From: CAZKBP01 sp964551015
GTDB lineage: Bacteria; Bacteroidota; Bacteroidia; Cytophagales; Microscillaceae
Direction of reading: 5' to 3'
DNA length: 64,000 nucleotides
Assembly: GCA_964551015.1 (NCBI GenBank)
Contig: CAZKBP010000026.1
Coordinates: 1-64,000, forward strand
Part shown: piece after piece, positions 44,901 to 53,714 of the stretch
Position numbering within the stretch: position 1 is the stretch's first letter
How the letters are laid out: each line of letters opens with the position of its first letter
Translations under genes and position numbers: made by a program
Notes under the pieces: model-generated
What the model saw: only the letters and a program-made list of their open reading frames with translations
Databases searched by the model: none
Told to the model about the DNA's origin: nothing

Positions 44901-47423
44901 TGCTTCGGATGAGATCGGGGTTTCCTGACGATTTAAAGCCAATAGACCTACCGACAAATTCCGATTGGTGCTTATATAGTCGTCTACTTCTTGGATTCCT
45001 AGTAAAGCATTTTGGGTGAAAATATCAAAATCAGTCCGGCGACTGACCGAGCGACCTGTTTCGTCAAAAACCGTGGCTAAGACTTCGCCTTGAAGCAACC
45101 CCAAATTTTCATACTCTTTTGGAATTAAAAAACCCTCGTAAGCCAAGCCGTCTTGGTTAGTACTTCCCTCCGAATTTTTAGTATCCAGTACTTGTCCGTA
45201 GCTGTAATTTCGGGTAGAAGCTTGCTCCAGATCAAAGTTATAATCAGTAAAGGCTTCAGGTTGGAAACTTTTTTTCCTGAGTGTAAAAGTAGTCTGATAG
45301 TTTTTATTAGCAGCAGGAGGCCCGAAGAGATTGACCGCCTTGATTTTTGCTCGTACGGAATCTCCAGCGTCATAGCTACCCTTGAATGGACTTTTATAAT
45401 CAGCGTCCATCAAATTAATTCCCACCCGAATCCGATCGGGCATAAATTCTTCCACGCTCACGGGCATGGAGGTCAGTAGTTGATCGGTGGCACTGTATAC
45501 TTCCGCGTAATAAGTGCCCGTGATGGCCGAAGGGGGCAAATCAATAGAAATAGCGTAGGCTCCTTGTTCGTTCAGAGTTGCTCTAAACTGGGTCAAATCT
45601 CGTCCATTGGGCAATTTGAATTTGACTTTGATGGGAATTTTGCCCACAGTTTTCCACTGGCGATCTCTCAAAATCACATTGAGATTCACCTGTTCTCCCG
45701 GGCGATAAAGATCTCTTTCGCCGTAAAGAAAAGCTTGGTAGCCCGAAGCACTCAGACTTATCCCTCCGGTGTCGAAATTACGAGTATTCACTGGAGAGTA
45801 CTCAGGGTATAGATAGTTAAAATCTTGGTTGGTCTGTGCCGTAATCAATTCCACTCTGGCATCAGGATATTTTTTCTTGACTCCGGCCAACACGGCCACT
45901 CCATTGTTATCTGTACGAGCAGAGCTAATCACCTGATTACTTTGGCTTACCAGATTTACATTCACCCCCCCCATCGCTTGGGCGTTCATCAGAGAATTGG
46001 CAAAAACAAGGTAATCTTCCTGAGTTTCTTTGACAATGAGGCCAATGTCAGAAATAGAAATGAGTCGGTTACTGTTCAGCCACTGCTCTTCGTTCGAGTT
46101 GACCTGCACGGCATACACACCTTTATCGCTATTGATTTGATCCAAATTTAGATTTAGCACCCGAAAATCACTCACCAAGGGAAGGGTTTTGGTATCGTAA
46201 GTACGCTCCAAGATCAAATCCCCATAGTCCTGAAAACGCCGACGATAAGCATTCATATTATCGTACAAGTCGCGATGCTGTCGGATAAAATGGATCAAAT
46301 TATTTTCATAAATCTTATAAACTTTGAGTTCTACCTGAGGCACGTTGTGGATACGAATGCCAACATTTTTTTGCCCCTTACTAGACAAGTATTTCGCACC
46401 TTGGGGAGCAAAACTGATAGAGGGTTTGATTTCTCCAAAAGAGATTTCACGAGTAAAGTCCTCTCGCATCGTAGCCCCGAATATGCCCCTCAATTCATTA
46501 TTGATTTTTAGCGTGTAATCTCCACCCGGTTGGAAATTTCCTTTTACCAAAAAGCCATCCTCCAGCAGTTGTACTTCATAAACCATTTTGGGTTGAATAT
46601 CGAGGTTATTGAGGATTTGCACCAAATTGACAGACTGATTGGTTTTGACCCGGATATGCCCTCTAAATTCCTCAAACTCAGGAATCACTTCTTTAATGAC
46701 CAAGCGATTTTTGTTGGGAGATTCTGCTTTAAACTCAATGGCCTTGAGAGTAGTGTAATCGCTTTCGGCACATTTGACCCCAGGGGCGATCGAGAATTCT
46801 AATAATTTATCTCCCAAATCCAGACTTCCTACTTCCTCGATCACCAGTTCTACTACTTCGGAAGGTTCGTGGTTAAGCACCCGAACCGCCGGAATAGACT
46901 CTCCACCTGCGCTCAGACTCACCAGTTCTTGCATACTCAGGGGAAATACTTTATAATTAAAATTGAGGTTGACCCTTAATTGGTTAGTACGGCGATCATC
47001 TTGTGACCAGAAAATATCGGTATCTTCGAGTTTTAGATAATAGGTATGAAATTTTACCGCAGAGGCTTCTCCCACCGAAAGACCATCTTTGGTTTGGCTC
47101 ACCCACTGAGGATTAGGCTTCGCCTCGTAATCAGTACTGGGTTGGAAGCCCTTCACGGGTGAAAAAACCAGTTCATAGGGCGATATCCACTTGTATTTAC
47201 CCGCTACCTTTGGCTCAAATTGGATGTAACTCGTGGTATCCCAAACATTGAGCAGGCTATCGGGCACCAAAGAGCGATTGAAGGTAAAGGTAAGATTTTC
47301 TTGGGTAGGAATGGCTTCCTGAAAGCTCGTCTGGGTAATCTCTACCAAGTTTTTTTGTGAACAGGTGCTTAGTAGTAGTCCTAAGCTTAGAATCAGGGCT
47401 AAAAGGGGGCGAGTGCTACCCAT
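41955..47423 (-). CDS. Bacterial alpha-2-macroglobulin with intact thioester
   Basis: 1822 residues, exported; the signal sequence ends LSTCSQ, a probable though atypical lipobox, so likely lipid-anchored in the periplasm. The order fits the family: macroglobulin-like Ig domains (about 40-1150, including YGERDLYRPGEQVNLNV), a bait region, the A2M domain near 1160-1260, and the thioester domain with GCVEQ, where C1348 and Q1351 form the thioester, followed by the alpha/alpha toroid and a C-terminal receptor-like domain. Such proteins trap attacking proteases that cut the bait. Family genes are often next to pbpC (PBP1c), which is missing here; a TPR-CHAT gene is downstream instead. Confidence 0.94.
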   Translation of the reverse strand: MGSTRPLLALILSLGLLLSTCSQKNLVEITQTSFQEAIPTQENLTFTFNRSLVPDSLLNVWDTTSYIQFEPKVAGKYKWISPYELVFSPVKGFQPSTDYEAKPNPQWVSQTKDGLSVGEASAVKFHTYYLKLEDTDIFWSQDDRRTNQLRVNLNFNYKVFPLSMQELVSLSAGGESIPAVRVLNHEPSEVVELVIEEVGSLDLGDKLLEFSIAPGVKCAESDYTTLKAIEFKAESPNKNRLVIKEVIPEFEEFRGHIRVKTNQSVNLVQILNNLDIQPKMVYEVQLLEDGFLVKGNFQPGGDYTLKINNELRGIFGATMREDFTREISFGEIKPSISFAPQGAKYLSSKGQKNVGIRIHNVPQVELKVYKIYENNLIHFIRQHRDLYDNMNAYRRRFQDYGDLILERTYDTKTLPLVSDFRVLNLNLDQINSDKGVYAVQVNSNEEQWLNSNRLISISDIGLIVKETQEDYLVFANSLMNAQAMGGVNVNLVSQSNQVISSARTDNNGVAVLAGVKKKYPDARVELITAQTNQDFNYLYPEYSPVNTRNFDTGGISLSASGYQAFLYGERDLYRPGEQVNLNVILRDRQWKTVGKIPIKVKFKLPNGRDLTQFRATLNEQGAYAISIDLPPSAITGTYYAEVYSATDQLLTSMPVSVEEFMPDRIRVGINLMDADYKSPFKGSYDAGDSVRAKIKAVNLFGPPAANKNYQTTFTLRKKSFQPEAFTDYNFDLEQASTRNYSYGQVLDTKNSEGSTNQDGLAYEGFLIPKEYENLGLLQGEVLATVFDETGRSVSRRTDFDIFTQNALLGIQEVDDYISTNRNLSVGLLALNRQETPISSEALLQVIRYKWQTVLEKSYNGELQYVSKKQEEILEEKTVQISGTNTAFSYIPRLSGHYEIRLSLPDAENHVSRRFYAYGYAYTDNTAFQIDRDGKIKIETDKDTYQVGEQAKLLFTAPFDGKMLVTVERDQVLKHFYLNTQNKTATTTLDIQGVHLPNTYISATLIKPLSDGAIPLTVAHGFHPIQVEDPQSKLELSIEAVEKTESKQKQTIKVRTNRPQADVQVTIAVVDEGILQLKNFQTPDPHAYFFQKRSLEVEAYDIYPQLFPEISLSKSSTGGGADMSLRVNPVVNQRVKLVRFWSGILATNAAGEVDYTIDIPSFSGSLRIMAVAFKNGAFGSAQKSMTVADPVVISTGLPRFLSPKDRVKIPVTVFNTTDQDLTAQVKLKTTDNLKILGDAQENIKLKAQGENQAHFEIRAEDVIDQAQLEVNLTALGRTFTEKLDITIRPVVGLVKRAGAGSITGGQQAQISLENNLVPSTTQASLMISKSPMIQFANSLDYLVTYPYGCVEQVTSSVFPQLYAQALMKAISPDLQNVDLYEAEIQNNVKTGILRLLSMQNYSGGLGYWPGSYEASWFGTAYASHFMIEAQKTGYYVPNSALERMLGYLKDQVVQKNTHTYYYYKELAGNRRRYKRQIAPKEAIYSLYILALAKKPDVSTMNYYKENQKLLALDSKYLLATSYLLLGDKTTYQALLPQSFSGEYAEQALSGSFYSYIRDEALALNALLEGDENNLQVPTMAKHLSEQLKQKRSLNTQERAFALLALGKLSKRTSQSQIQAQVLAGGNTYASFVSEDLILEKDLAGKQLRIATQGSGNLYYFWEMSGLSLKGEVKEEDRQLKVRKTFYDRDGKVIRDYTFRQNDLVVVKLSVVSEPYFGDLENVVITDMLPAGLEIENPRLTRSSYLPWLEAKDRPDYFDIRDDRIHLFTTVKGKPQAFYYLARAVTQGEFQMGPVSAEAMYNGQYYSYHGAGTFKIAPRLPSGN

Positions 47424-47625
47424 AGTTTTCGTGATTAGTTGCTAACTTTGTTTGGTAGAGTAAAGATAAGATGATTTTCCTAGATCACAAATAGAATTTG
47501 TATCGTTTCTGGAAAGTCAGTTGCCCTTGAGAATGCTTGTACACTGCTTTTCTGGGGTTTTGTTCTTTGTGTTTTCCAAGTCTACCTGAGAAGCATTCAA
47601 CTCTTAATAAACAATCGCTTAGATT

Positions 47626-48786
47626 TTGAAAATATTCTCTATTCTTCTATACGCTATACAATCACTGAGCCGCCGCTGGCAAAAACAGTTGATGCTGATC
47701 CTGGTCTACACCTTGGTAGTAGCTTTTTATGCTTCTATTATCTTTTTCACGACGGCCTTGCGCTACGAAACCCAAACGGTACTTCAAGACTTACCCGAGC
47801 TTTGGGTACAGAAGCTGGCGGGCGGACGCTTAGTACCCATGAATCAAAGCATTGCCGATTCTATCCAAGGCATTCGGGGCATCAAGCGGCTTGTTCCTCG
47901 TATTTGGGGCTACAATTTTGATGCGCCCACAGGGGCAGTTTTCACGGTGATGGGTTCAGACTCGCTCCTTCGGGGCTTGGATTTGGTCAAAACCACCCAC
48001 CAAGGTCGGCTCGAGGAAGATATGGCCTTGGTGGGCACAGGCATTCTAGAGCTCAGGGGGATTCGTCTGGGTGAAAATATCACGCTCTTAGACGATCGGG
48101 GTGAGATCAACAGCTTCCAAATCGTGGGCACATTCCAGTCCGCTTCTGATTTGTTAAGTAAAGATTTAATCATCCTCTCCCCTGCTTCCGCCCGTAAGGT
48201 TTTGGGCTTGGCTCCCGATGAAATGACCGACTTGGGTTTGGAGGTTTACAACGAACTGGAGGTAGAGAATATCGGGCGCAAGATTGATCGTCAGTTAGCG
48301 GGTGTGCGGGTGGTTACCCTGGATCAACTCAGGGCGACTTATGCGACTTTGTTTAGCTGGAGGGGTGGTATTTTTATCTACGGGGCGATCATTTCGGTAT
48401 TTTCCTTTTTGATTTTGGCTTGGGAAAGAGCCAGTGGGCTAAGCCCCGAGGAGCGCAAGGAGTTGGGCATTTTGAAAGCCATTGGCTGGCAAATCTCAGA
48501 AGTACTCTGGTTAAAATTCTGGGAGGGCATCATCATCTCCGGTACGGCGACTTTGACGGGTATTTTGGTGGCTTACCTGCACGTGTTCATTTTACAGGCT
48601 CCTTTCCTAAAACCCTTCTTGATTGGCTGGTCGGTGCTTTACCCTGATTACAATTTGACACCCGTATTAGACGGAGGCAGCCTCTTGGCAATCGTGGTGC
48701 TGTCGGTTATCCCTTATCTCTCGGCCACCCTAATTCCAGCTTGGCGGGGGGCGATTACTGATCCGGCGGAGGTGATGCGGGGTTAA
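47626..48786 (+). CDS. FtsX-like ABC transporter permease, TTG start, no adjacent ATPase
   Basis: 386 residues with the FtsX four-helix layout: helix 1 (about 20-42), a periplasmic domain, then three helices (about 247-270, 298-325 and 350-375). Phrases such as ERKELGILKAIGWQISEVL and the ending DPAEVMRG are typical of this family. TTG at 47626 gives MKIFSILLYAIQSLSRRW, which matches the usual N-terminus; there is no ATG upstream. Relatives normally have an ATPase gene directly after them, but here a minus-strand gene follows. Substrate unknown. It diverges from the alpha-2-macroglobulin gene with a 202-base gap. Confidence 0.85.
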   Translation: MKIFSILLYAIQSLSRRWQKQLMLILVYTLVVAFYASIIFFTTALRYETQTVLQDLPELWVQKLAGGRLVPMNQSIADSIQGIRGIKRLVPRIWGYNFDAPTGAVFTVMGSDSLLRGLDLVKTTHQGRLEEDMALVGTGILELRGIRLGENITLLDDRGEINSFQIVGTFQSASDLLSKDLIILSPASARKVLGLAPDEMTDLGLEVYNELEVENIGRKIDRQLAGVRVVTLDQLRATYATLFSWRGGIFIYGAIISVFSFLILAWERASGLSPEERKELGILKAIGWQISEVLWLKFWEGIIISGTATLTGILVAYLHVFILQAPFLKPFLIGWSVLYPDYNLTPVLDGGSLLAIVVLSVIPYLSATLIPAWRGAITDPAEVMRG

Positions 48787-48875
48787 GGGTTGTTTAGAAA
48801 CCATTGGGAGGGTGCTAAAAAAGCTTTTTGATACTTCATTCCTAATCACAGCACAGAAAATACAATTGATAAGAT

Positions 48876-48910
48876 CAAAAATACAGACCCGGGCCGTGGC
48901 CCGAGCCTGT
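48876..48910 (-). terminator. Strong intrinsic terminator of the 598-residue secreted protein gene
   Basis: On the minus strand a 13-base-pair G/C-rich stem with two G.U pairs (48883-48910) and a very tight loop is followed by ATTTTT. It lies about 30 bases after the stop. Confidence 0.88.
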
Positions 48911-48938
48911 TAAGAAAGAAACTAGCTATACGAGAAAT

Positions 48939-50735
48939 TTATCGGGCAAATTTCTTATTGGCGCAATTATATTGAGTAGGATTAGCCGAATAACTGTTGC
49001 CAAAACGCGTGTCGCTGTATTTTCCATTGCCAAGATATTTCTGATAAATACTAAAAATGTAATGAAAGCACTTGCCCTCCTGATCGGTGAAAGCAAAGAA
49101 ATAAACTGGGCCGCTGCGGCTCACAGGAGTTCCCAGAGCATTGACTTTTACTTCCCAGGTAGTTTGATTGTAATTCCCATCTTGTACTACGATTCCATCC
49201 ACTTTGACCCCACCGTGGTTTTTGGCTACTTGAAGAGCTAGTTGTTTTACTTGTGCCATAGAAACTGGCTGAAAGTTGTGATCGTACAGCTTAGGATCGT
49301 TAAACATTTCGGGTAAGCCGCGCTGCTCGATCAGGGCGTCTTCCATGGAGGCAAGGTTTGCTTCCAGTAATTTTTCGGAATCGGCTTGTAGCTTAGCTTT
49401 GTCCATTCCGCTCAGGCTGAGGGACATTTTACCCTGAGCCAATACAGGAGAACCATAAGAACGATCTTTAGGATCTGTAAATTTAAACTCAAAAGTATGG
49501 GTTCGGGGAGATTTGTCGGCAATCATTTTTACAAATTCGCGGAAAATACCAGATTCTAGTGGTTTCAACTCAGCAGGCTTGATCGCAAAGGTTAGGTAAG
49601 CTTGGTTGGCCTTTTCGCTCACGTTTTTAAAATCACGCAGTTTAATGTAATCATCGTTGATCTCTAATTGGAGCGTGATGTTGGCGGGAACCAAGATACG
49701 CTGTCCTTCATAAAAATCTTGTTGTGCTTTGGGTTCTACGACCTGCATAAGTTCCATACTTTCTTCCAGCAGTAGTACGCCGTAGATGTTGTCGTTGATG
49801 CTAAAATCCGTGCTAAAGTCGGTGTCCTTGGCGTTTTTGACGTCAATGGGGTTTTTGGAGAAAAGGATTTTGCCCACGTTAGCCTTGTGGAAGTCGCCAG
49901 CCATGGCGTTAGCTAACTCTTTTCCACCTAATTCTTTCAAAGTGGCTTTCAAGTCATTTTCCAAAGTAGTCATTTGACCAGAAATGGAACTACCTTCGGG
50001 TAGGATTTGCTTGAAAAGATCAAAAGCTTTGATGGTAGATTGCATCAAGCGGATGGCTCCACCCTTATCTTTTTCCTTGTATTCATAGGCGACCTCGATG
50101 AAGTAATCAGCCGCCTGCTTCAATCCGGTTACGGGGTTACCACTAGAAGTATCATTTTCACGATCCCAGAATTTTTGTGTTAGCTCGAGAAATTTTTCTG
50201 TTTTTAGTTCGTTAAAAGCTTTCAAAGCTTTGGCTCCTTTGTGCTGATAGCCAGTATAGCCGTCATCATACCAAATCTTATAGACCTGTGAATTGCGAGC
50301 ACTCATATCGCCTTTGGAAAGAGCCGCAGCCATTTTGTTGTAACGCTCGATGTCCGCTTTATTTTCTTCGTAGAACTTGAATACATCCTTACTGGCTAAT
50401 TGTTGGAGTTCCTGATTGGCTTTATTCACATGCTGAGCGGCTGTATTAGGCTCCCAGAAGTTTTCAAAATAACGTTCCTTCTCGATAAAAGAATAATTCA
50501 CCACGGCTCTCTCGTAGAAAGCTTCGGCGAGTTCTTCGGCCTTTTTGTTGTCCTCTTCTGTAACTTTAGGGATTCCAGATAAAGCTTTAACTGGATCGCT
50601 GGAGCTAGTAGAAGCATTTTTATCTTTTTTCTTTACTTTATTCAGTAAGCCCTTCAATTGAGCCTGACTTGCCTGAGGAGTCGCCAAAAGTAGGGTAAAG
50701 GCGACGATGCTGAATAACCAGAGTCTTCTTTTCAT
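48939..50735 (-). CDS. Large secreted protein of unknown function
   Basis: 598 residues with a Sec signal peptide (1-25, ASQAQ) followed by a basic stretch (LLNKVKKKDKN). The N-terminal 250 residues are helical and TPR-like in feel (AEELAEAFYERAVVNY, AADYFIEVAYEYKEKDKGGA), the middle is beta-rich, and the C-terminus has two cysteines (GKCFHYIF, YNCANKKFAR) that may pair. No catalytic motif is recognised. It stands alone downstream of the LuxR regulator (286-base gap) with its own strong terminator. Periplasmic or surface location is likely. Confidence 0.75.
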   Translation of the reverse strand: MKRRLWLFSIVAFTLLLATPQASQAQLKGLLNKVKKKDKNASTSSSDPVKALSGIPKVTEEDNKKAEELAEAFYERAVVNYSFIEKERYFENFWEPNTAAQHVNKANQELQQLASKDVFKFYEENKADIERYNKMAAALSKGDMSARNSQVYKIWYDDGYTGYQHKGAKALKAFNELKTEKFLELTQKFWDRENDTSSGNPVTGLKQAADYFIEVAYEYKEKDKGGAIRLMQSTIKAFDLFKQILPEGSSISGQMTTLENDLKATLKELGGKELANAMAGDFHKANVGKILFSKNPIDVKNAKDTDFSTDFSINDNIYGVLLLEESMELMQVVEPKAQQDFYEGQRILVPANITLQLEINDDYIKLRDFKNVSEKANQAYLTFAIKPAELKPLESGIFREFVKMIADKSPRTHTFEFKFTDPKDRSYGSPVLAQGKMSLSLSGMDKAKLQADSEKLLEANLASMEDALIEQRGLPEMFNDPKLYDHNFQPVSMAQVKQLALQVAKNHGGVKVDGIVVQDGNYNQTTWEVKVNALGTPVSRSGPVYFFAFTDQEGKCFHYIFSIYQKYLGNGKYSDTRFGNSYSANPTQYNCANKKFAR

Positions 50736-51021
50736 TGCGAGTAGTGTTTTAATGTAAGGTTTGGACTATAACTGCCGCTAAAGAAAGGAGAACCAGGTTT
50801 GAAATCAATCCGTAAAATTCCGTAAAGTTTATGGAAAATATGATTTGACATCAGAGGCTTGCTTAGAGATCAGACTTCTTCTGCCTGGTGTTTTTTTGTG
50901 TGGAAAAAGCAACTTCGCAACTCTACCGCGGAGTCATAAACCAGAAGAAGAGCTTAGAACCTAGAAGCGCAAGGATTAGGGGTTTGTGAGGTGAATTTTC
51001 ATGATGATCTCACGGCATTTT

Positions 51022-51678
51022 TCAATCCAAATAAATCAATCCCTCTTTAATAGCGTACTTGATCAAATCCACATTGTTGTGGAAATCCATTTTCTCGAAA
51101 ATATTTTTCTTATGCGATTCTACCGTTCGAGGATTGATACACAACTGGTCAGCTACTTCTTTGTAACTTAAGCCTTCGGCAAAGGCTTTCAAAACTTGTA
51201 ATTCTCGTTCGCTCAATGCTTTCTTAGCAGGCTGTTTTTTAATTTTAACTTTCTGCGCCAAGGTTTTGAAAACGCTATGGGTGATATCCTTGCCAAAGAA
51301 GAGATCACCCCGTTGGATCGTCAGAAGCGCATCTACCCATTCTTGGCGGGAGCAATTTTTGGGAAGGAAGCCTTGCGCTCCCGCTTTTACGGCTGCCTCG
51401 ATATAAGGTATCTGAGTATTGGCACTGAGCATGAGCGTTTTGATCTGAGGGTAATCCTTTTGTAGTACTTTGGCAATCTCAATACCCGACATGCCCGGCA
51501 GGGCAATATCCAAAACCACGATTTGAGGCTGGTGTTTTTTGAGTAAGACAAACAAACTTTTGGCTTCCCCAGCCTCTCCGATGACTTTGATTTTAGGATG
51601 TCCTAATAAGAGGGCGCGGAGGCCATCTCGCACGATTTCGTGATCATCAACAATGATAATTTCAATAATCTCAATCAT
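51022..51678 (-). CDS. NarL/LuxR-family response regulator
   Basis: 218 residues: receiver domain (1-122) with acidic residues D11-D12, phospho-acceptor D57 (IVVLDIALPGMSG) and the conserved Lys in FLPKN, then a LuxR-type helix-turn-helix (about 150-215; LSERELQVLKAFAEGLSYKEVAD and RTVESHKKNI given in part). DNA-binding transcription regulator. It begins five bases after the TPR histidine kinase stop and is surely its partner. Confidence 0.95.
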   Translation of the reverse strand: MIEIIEIIIVDDHEIVRDGLRALLLGHPKIKVIGEAGEAKSLFVLLKKHQPQIVVLDIALPGMSGIEIAKVLQKDYPQIKTLMLSANTQIPYIEAAVKAGAQGFLPKNCSRQEWVDALLTIQRGDLFFGKDITHSVFKTLAQKVKIKKQPAKKALSERELQVLKAFAEGLSYKEVADQLCINPRTVESHKKNIFEKMDFHNNVDLIKYAIKEGLIYLD

Positions 51679-51683
51679 GTTTT

Positions 51684-53714
51684 TTAGACTTTGGGTAAGG
51701 TGAAGAAAAAAGTACTACCTTGCTCTGGTTCACTTTCCACCCAGATTTGCCCTTCTTGTTTTTCTACCAGTTCTCGAGATAAAATCAATCCCAGCCCTGT
51801 CCCCTTCTCGGGAGAAGAGCCGATTTGCGCAGTGCTTTCCGAAATTTTAAAGAGTTTTTGCTGATCTTCCGCATCTATACCAATGCCCGAATCCTCAACG
51901 GAGATCTGAATATAGTTTTCCTTTTCTTCTGACCGCAAGGTAATACAGCCCTCCGCAGGTGTAAATTTGATCGCATTGGAAAGTATATTACGCAAAATCA
52001 ACGCAAACATCTTGTGGTCAGCCATTACCCGATGTGCTGAATCTATGCCATTATGAATATCCAATCGCTTGAGCTCAGCAGGAGTTTGTAGTTGGCTCAG
52101 GACTTCTTGACTGAGGGACTTCACTTCAAGAGGAAGCACACGCAGTTCCCACTGCCCTGTCTGTGTGACGGCCCACTGCAAAAGATTTTGTAATAAATGA
52201 TAAAGTTGAGCCGAAGAATGATTGATCTTGGAAAGAAAGTAGTGAATTTCTTCTTGGCTGATTGTACCCAGATTATCGGATAGAGATTGGGTGATGGCAC
52301 GAAAGGCTGACAAGGGGTTTTTCAGATCGTGGGCAACAATGGCAAAGAGCTTATCTTTGGTCGCATTGAGTTCGTACAGGCGATTGCGCTGTTCCGACAA
52401 AATACGATTGTCTCTTTGCTTGGCTCTAAGAAAATAGATAATAATTGCCAAGATCAACAATAAACCCAGAGAACTACCCAAGTAAATATGTCTTTGTGTT
52501 TTTTCTTCTTTGAGTTTGGCTTCCATTTTAATTTTTTCTTTCTCCAACTGATAATTAGCTTCCAAACGAGATATTTGAATAATATTTTCCCGATCAAACA
52601 GGCTATCTTTGATTAAGGCCTGTTGTTTATAATGATAAAGGGCGGAATCATATTGCTTCGTTTTCTCATAAAGGTTAGAAGCATTGAGATGAATCCTCCA
52701 TAGATTATCGGGTGATTTTTCTTTTTTGGCCTCCCTCATCGCCTTATGAGCATTGATGAGCCCTTCGTGTAGTTCGCCCTTTTTAGCTTGCAGTGCAGAG
52801 AGGCCAGTCAGGGTAATGGTTTTCTCGGTTTGGTTATCAACTTCATCGTACATCTTGGCAGATTGGAGAAATAGCGTTTCCGCTTGTTTTAAACTATCCA
52901 ATTTATTGTACAAACCCGCCAAACTCACTTGTGTGGCGGCAATTCCTAGTTTGTCGTCGAGTTTTTCTTTAATCTGAAAAGACAATTGATAGTATTCAAT
53001 GGCCTTCTTGACCATTTCTTTGCGATCTTTTGCTTGCCCCTCTAGGCTTCCATAAATATTACCCAGATTGTTGTAAATCACAGCTAATGCCCGCTGATTA
53101 TTCAATTCCTCGATGATGGGAAGTGCTTTGAGATAAAATCGTTCAGCGTCGCGAAAATATTTTTGATTAAAATAAATATTACCCATATTTACTGAAATCA
53201 TGGCCATATAAAGCGTATTTCCCAAATTCTCTTGGATCAAAAGTGCTTCTTGGTAATATCTAAGGGCTTTGGAATAATCCCCTTGCTTGTTGGCAACCAC
53301 ACCCAAACTGGTGAGAGCACCCGATTGCAGGGCAAAATCTTTCAACACCTTCATAAGTTGATAAGCTTCTTGGAGATAGACTTCTGCTTCTTGATATTTG
53401 CCCCGATTGGTGTACACAATCCCGAGATTATTCAGGGCAATCGCCTCTCCTTTTTTAAATTGTAGTGCTCGAGACAAGTCCAAGGCTTCACGTGCGTGAT
53501 TGAGGGCTTGGGTGGGCTTTTGCCGACGGTAAGATTTACTGAGTTGATTTAGTAAATTTACCTTAACTGTATCTTCGCTTCTATGTTCGTTTAATTCTTT
53601 TTCTAAAGCAAGAAGGGAGTGATTCTGGGCGTCGGCTTCGGTAAATCCTAAATACATCACCCATAAACAGGTAATTATTCTAATAGAAAACCAGTGTCGG
53701 AAAATTGTTTTCAT
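51684..53714 (-). CDS. TPR-containing sensor histidine kinase
   Basis: 676 residues: signal peptide (1-29), about seven tetratricopeptide repeats in the periplasm (50-370; for example GIVYTNRGKYQEAEVYLQEA), a coiled coil, a transmembrane helix (about 408-428, SLGLLLILAIIIYFL), HisKA with H462 (IVAHDLKNPLS) and HATPase_c with NILSNAIKFTPAEG, DSGIGID and GTGLGLIL. This layout is common in Bacteroidota and couples a periplasmic protein-protein cue to the LuxR-type regulator encoded five bases downstream. The signal is unknown. Confidence 0.94.
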   Translation of the reverse strand: MKTIFRHWFSIRIITCLWVMYLGFTEADAQNHSLLALEKELNEHRSEDTVKVNLLNQLSKSYRRQKPTQALNHAREALDLSRALQFKKGEAIALNNLGIVYTNRGKYQEAEVYLQEAYQLMKVLKDFALQSGALTSLGVVANKQGDYSKALRYYQEALLIQENLGNTLYMAMISVNMGNIYFNQKYFRDAERFYLKALPIIEELNNQRALAVIYNNLGNIYGSLEGQAKDRKEMVKKAIEYYQLSFQIKEKLDDKLGIAATQVSLAGLYNKLDSLKQAETLFLQSAKMYDEVDNQTEKTITLTGLSALQAKKGELHEGLINAHKAMREAKKEKSPDNLWRIHLNASNLYEKTKQYDSALYHYKQQALIKDSLFDRENIIQISRLEANYQLEKEKIKMEAKLKEEKTQRHIYLGSSLGLLLILAIIIYFLRAKQRDNRILSEQRNRLYELNATKDKLFAIVAHDLKNPLSAFRAITQSLSDNLGTISQEEIHYFLSKINHSSAQLYHLLQNLLQWAVTQTGQWELRVLPLEVKSLSQEVLSQLQTPAELKRLDIHNGIDSAHRVMADHKMFALILRNILSNAIKFTPAEGCITLRSEEKENYIQISVEDSGIGIDAEDQQKLFKISESTAQIGSSPEKGTGLGLILSRELVEKQEGQIWVESEPEQGSTFFFTLPKV

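Noticed and set aside
47443..47450. TAACTTTG as promoter of the FtsX-like permease
   Set aside because: No TTG element at the usual distance, and it lies 176 bases before the start, right at the divergent A2M start.
50875..50950. CTTCTTCTG/CAGAAGAAG inverted repeat downstream of the LuxR regulator
   Set aside because: The arms are separated by about 58 bases with no T run; purine/pyrimidine-rich arms of this kind are common by chance.
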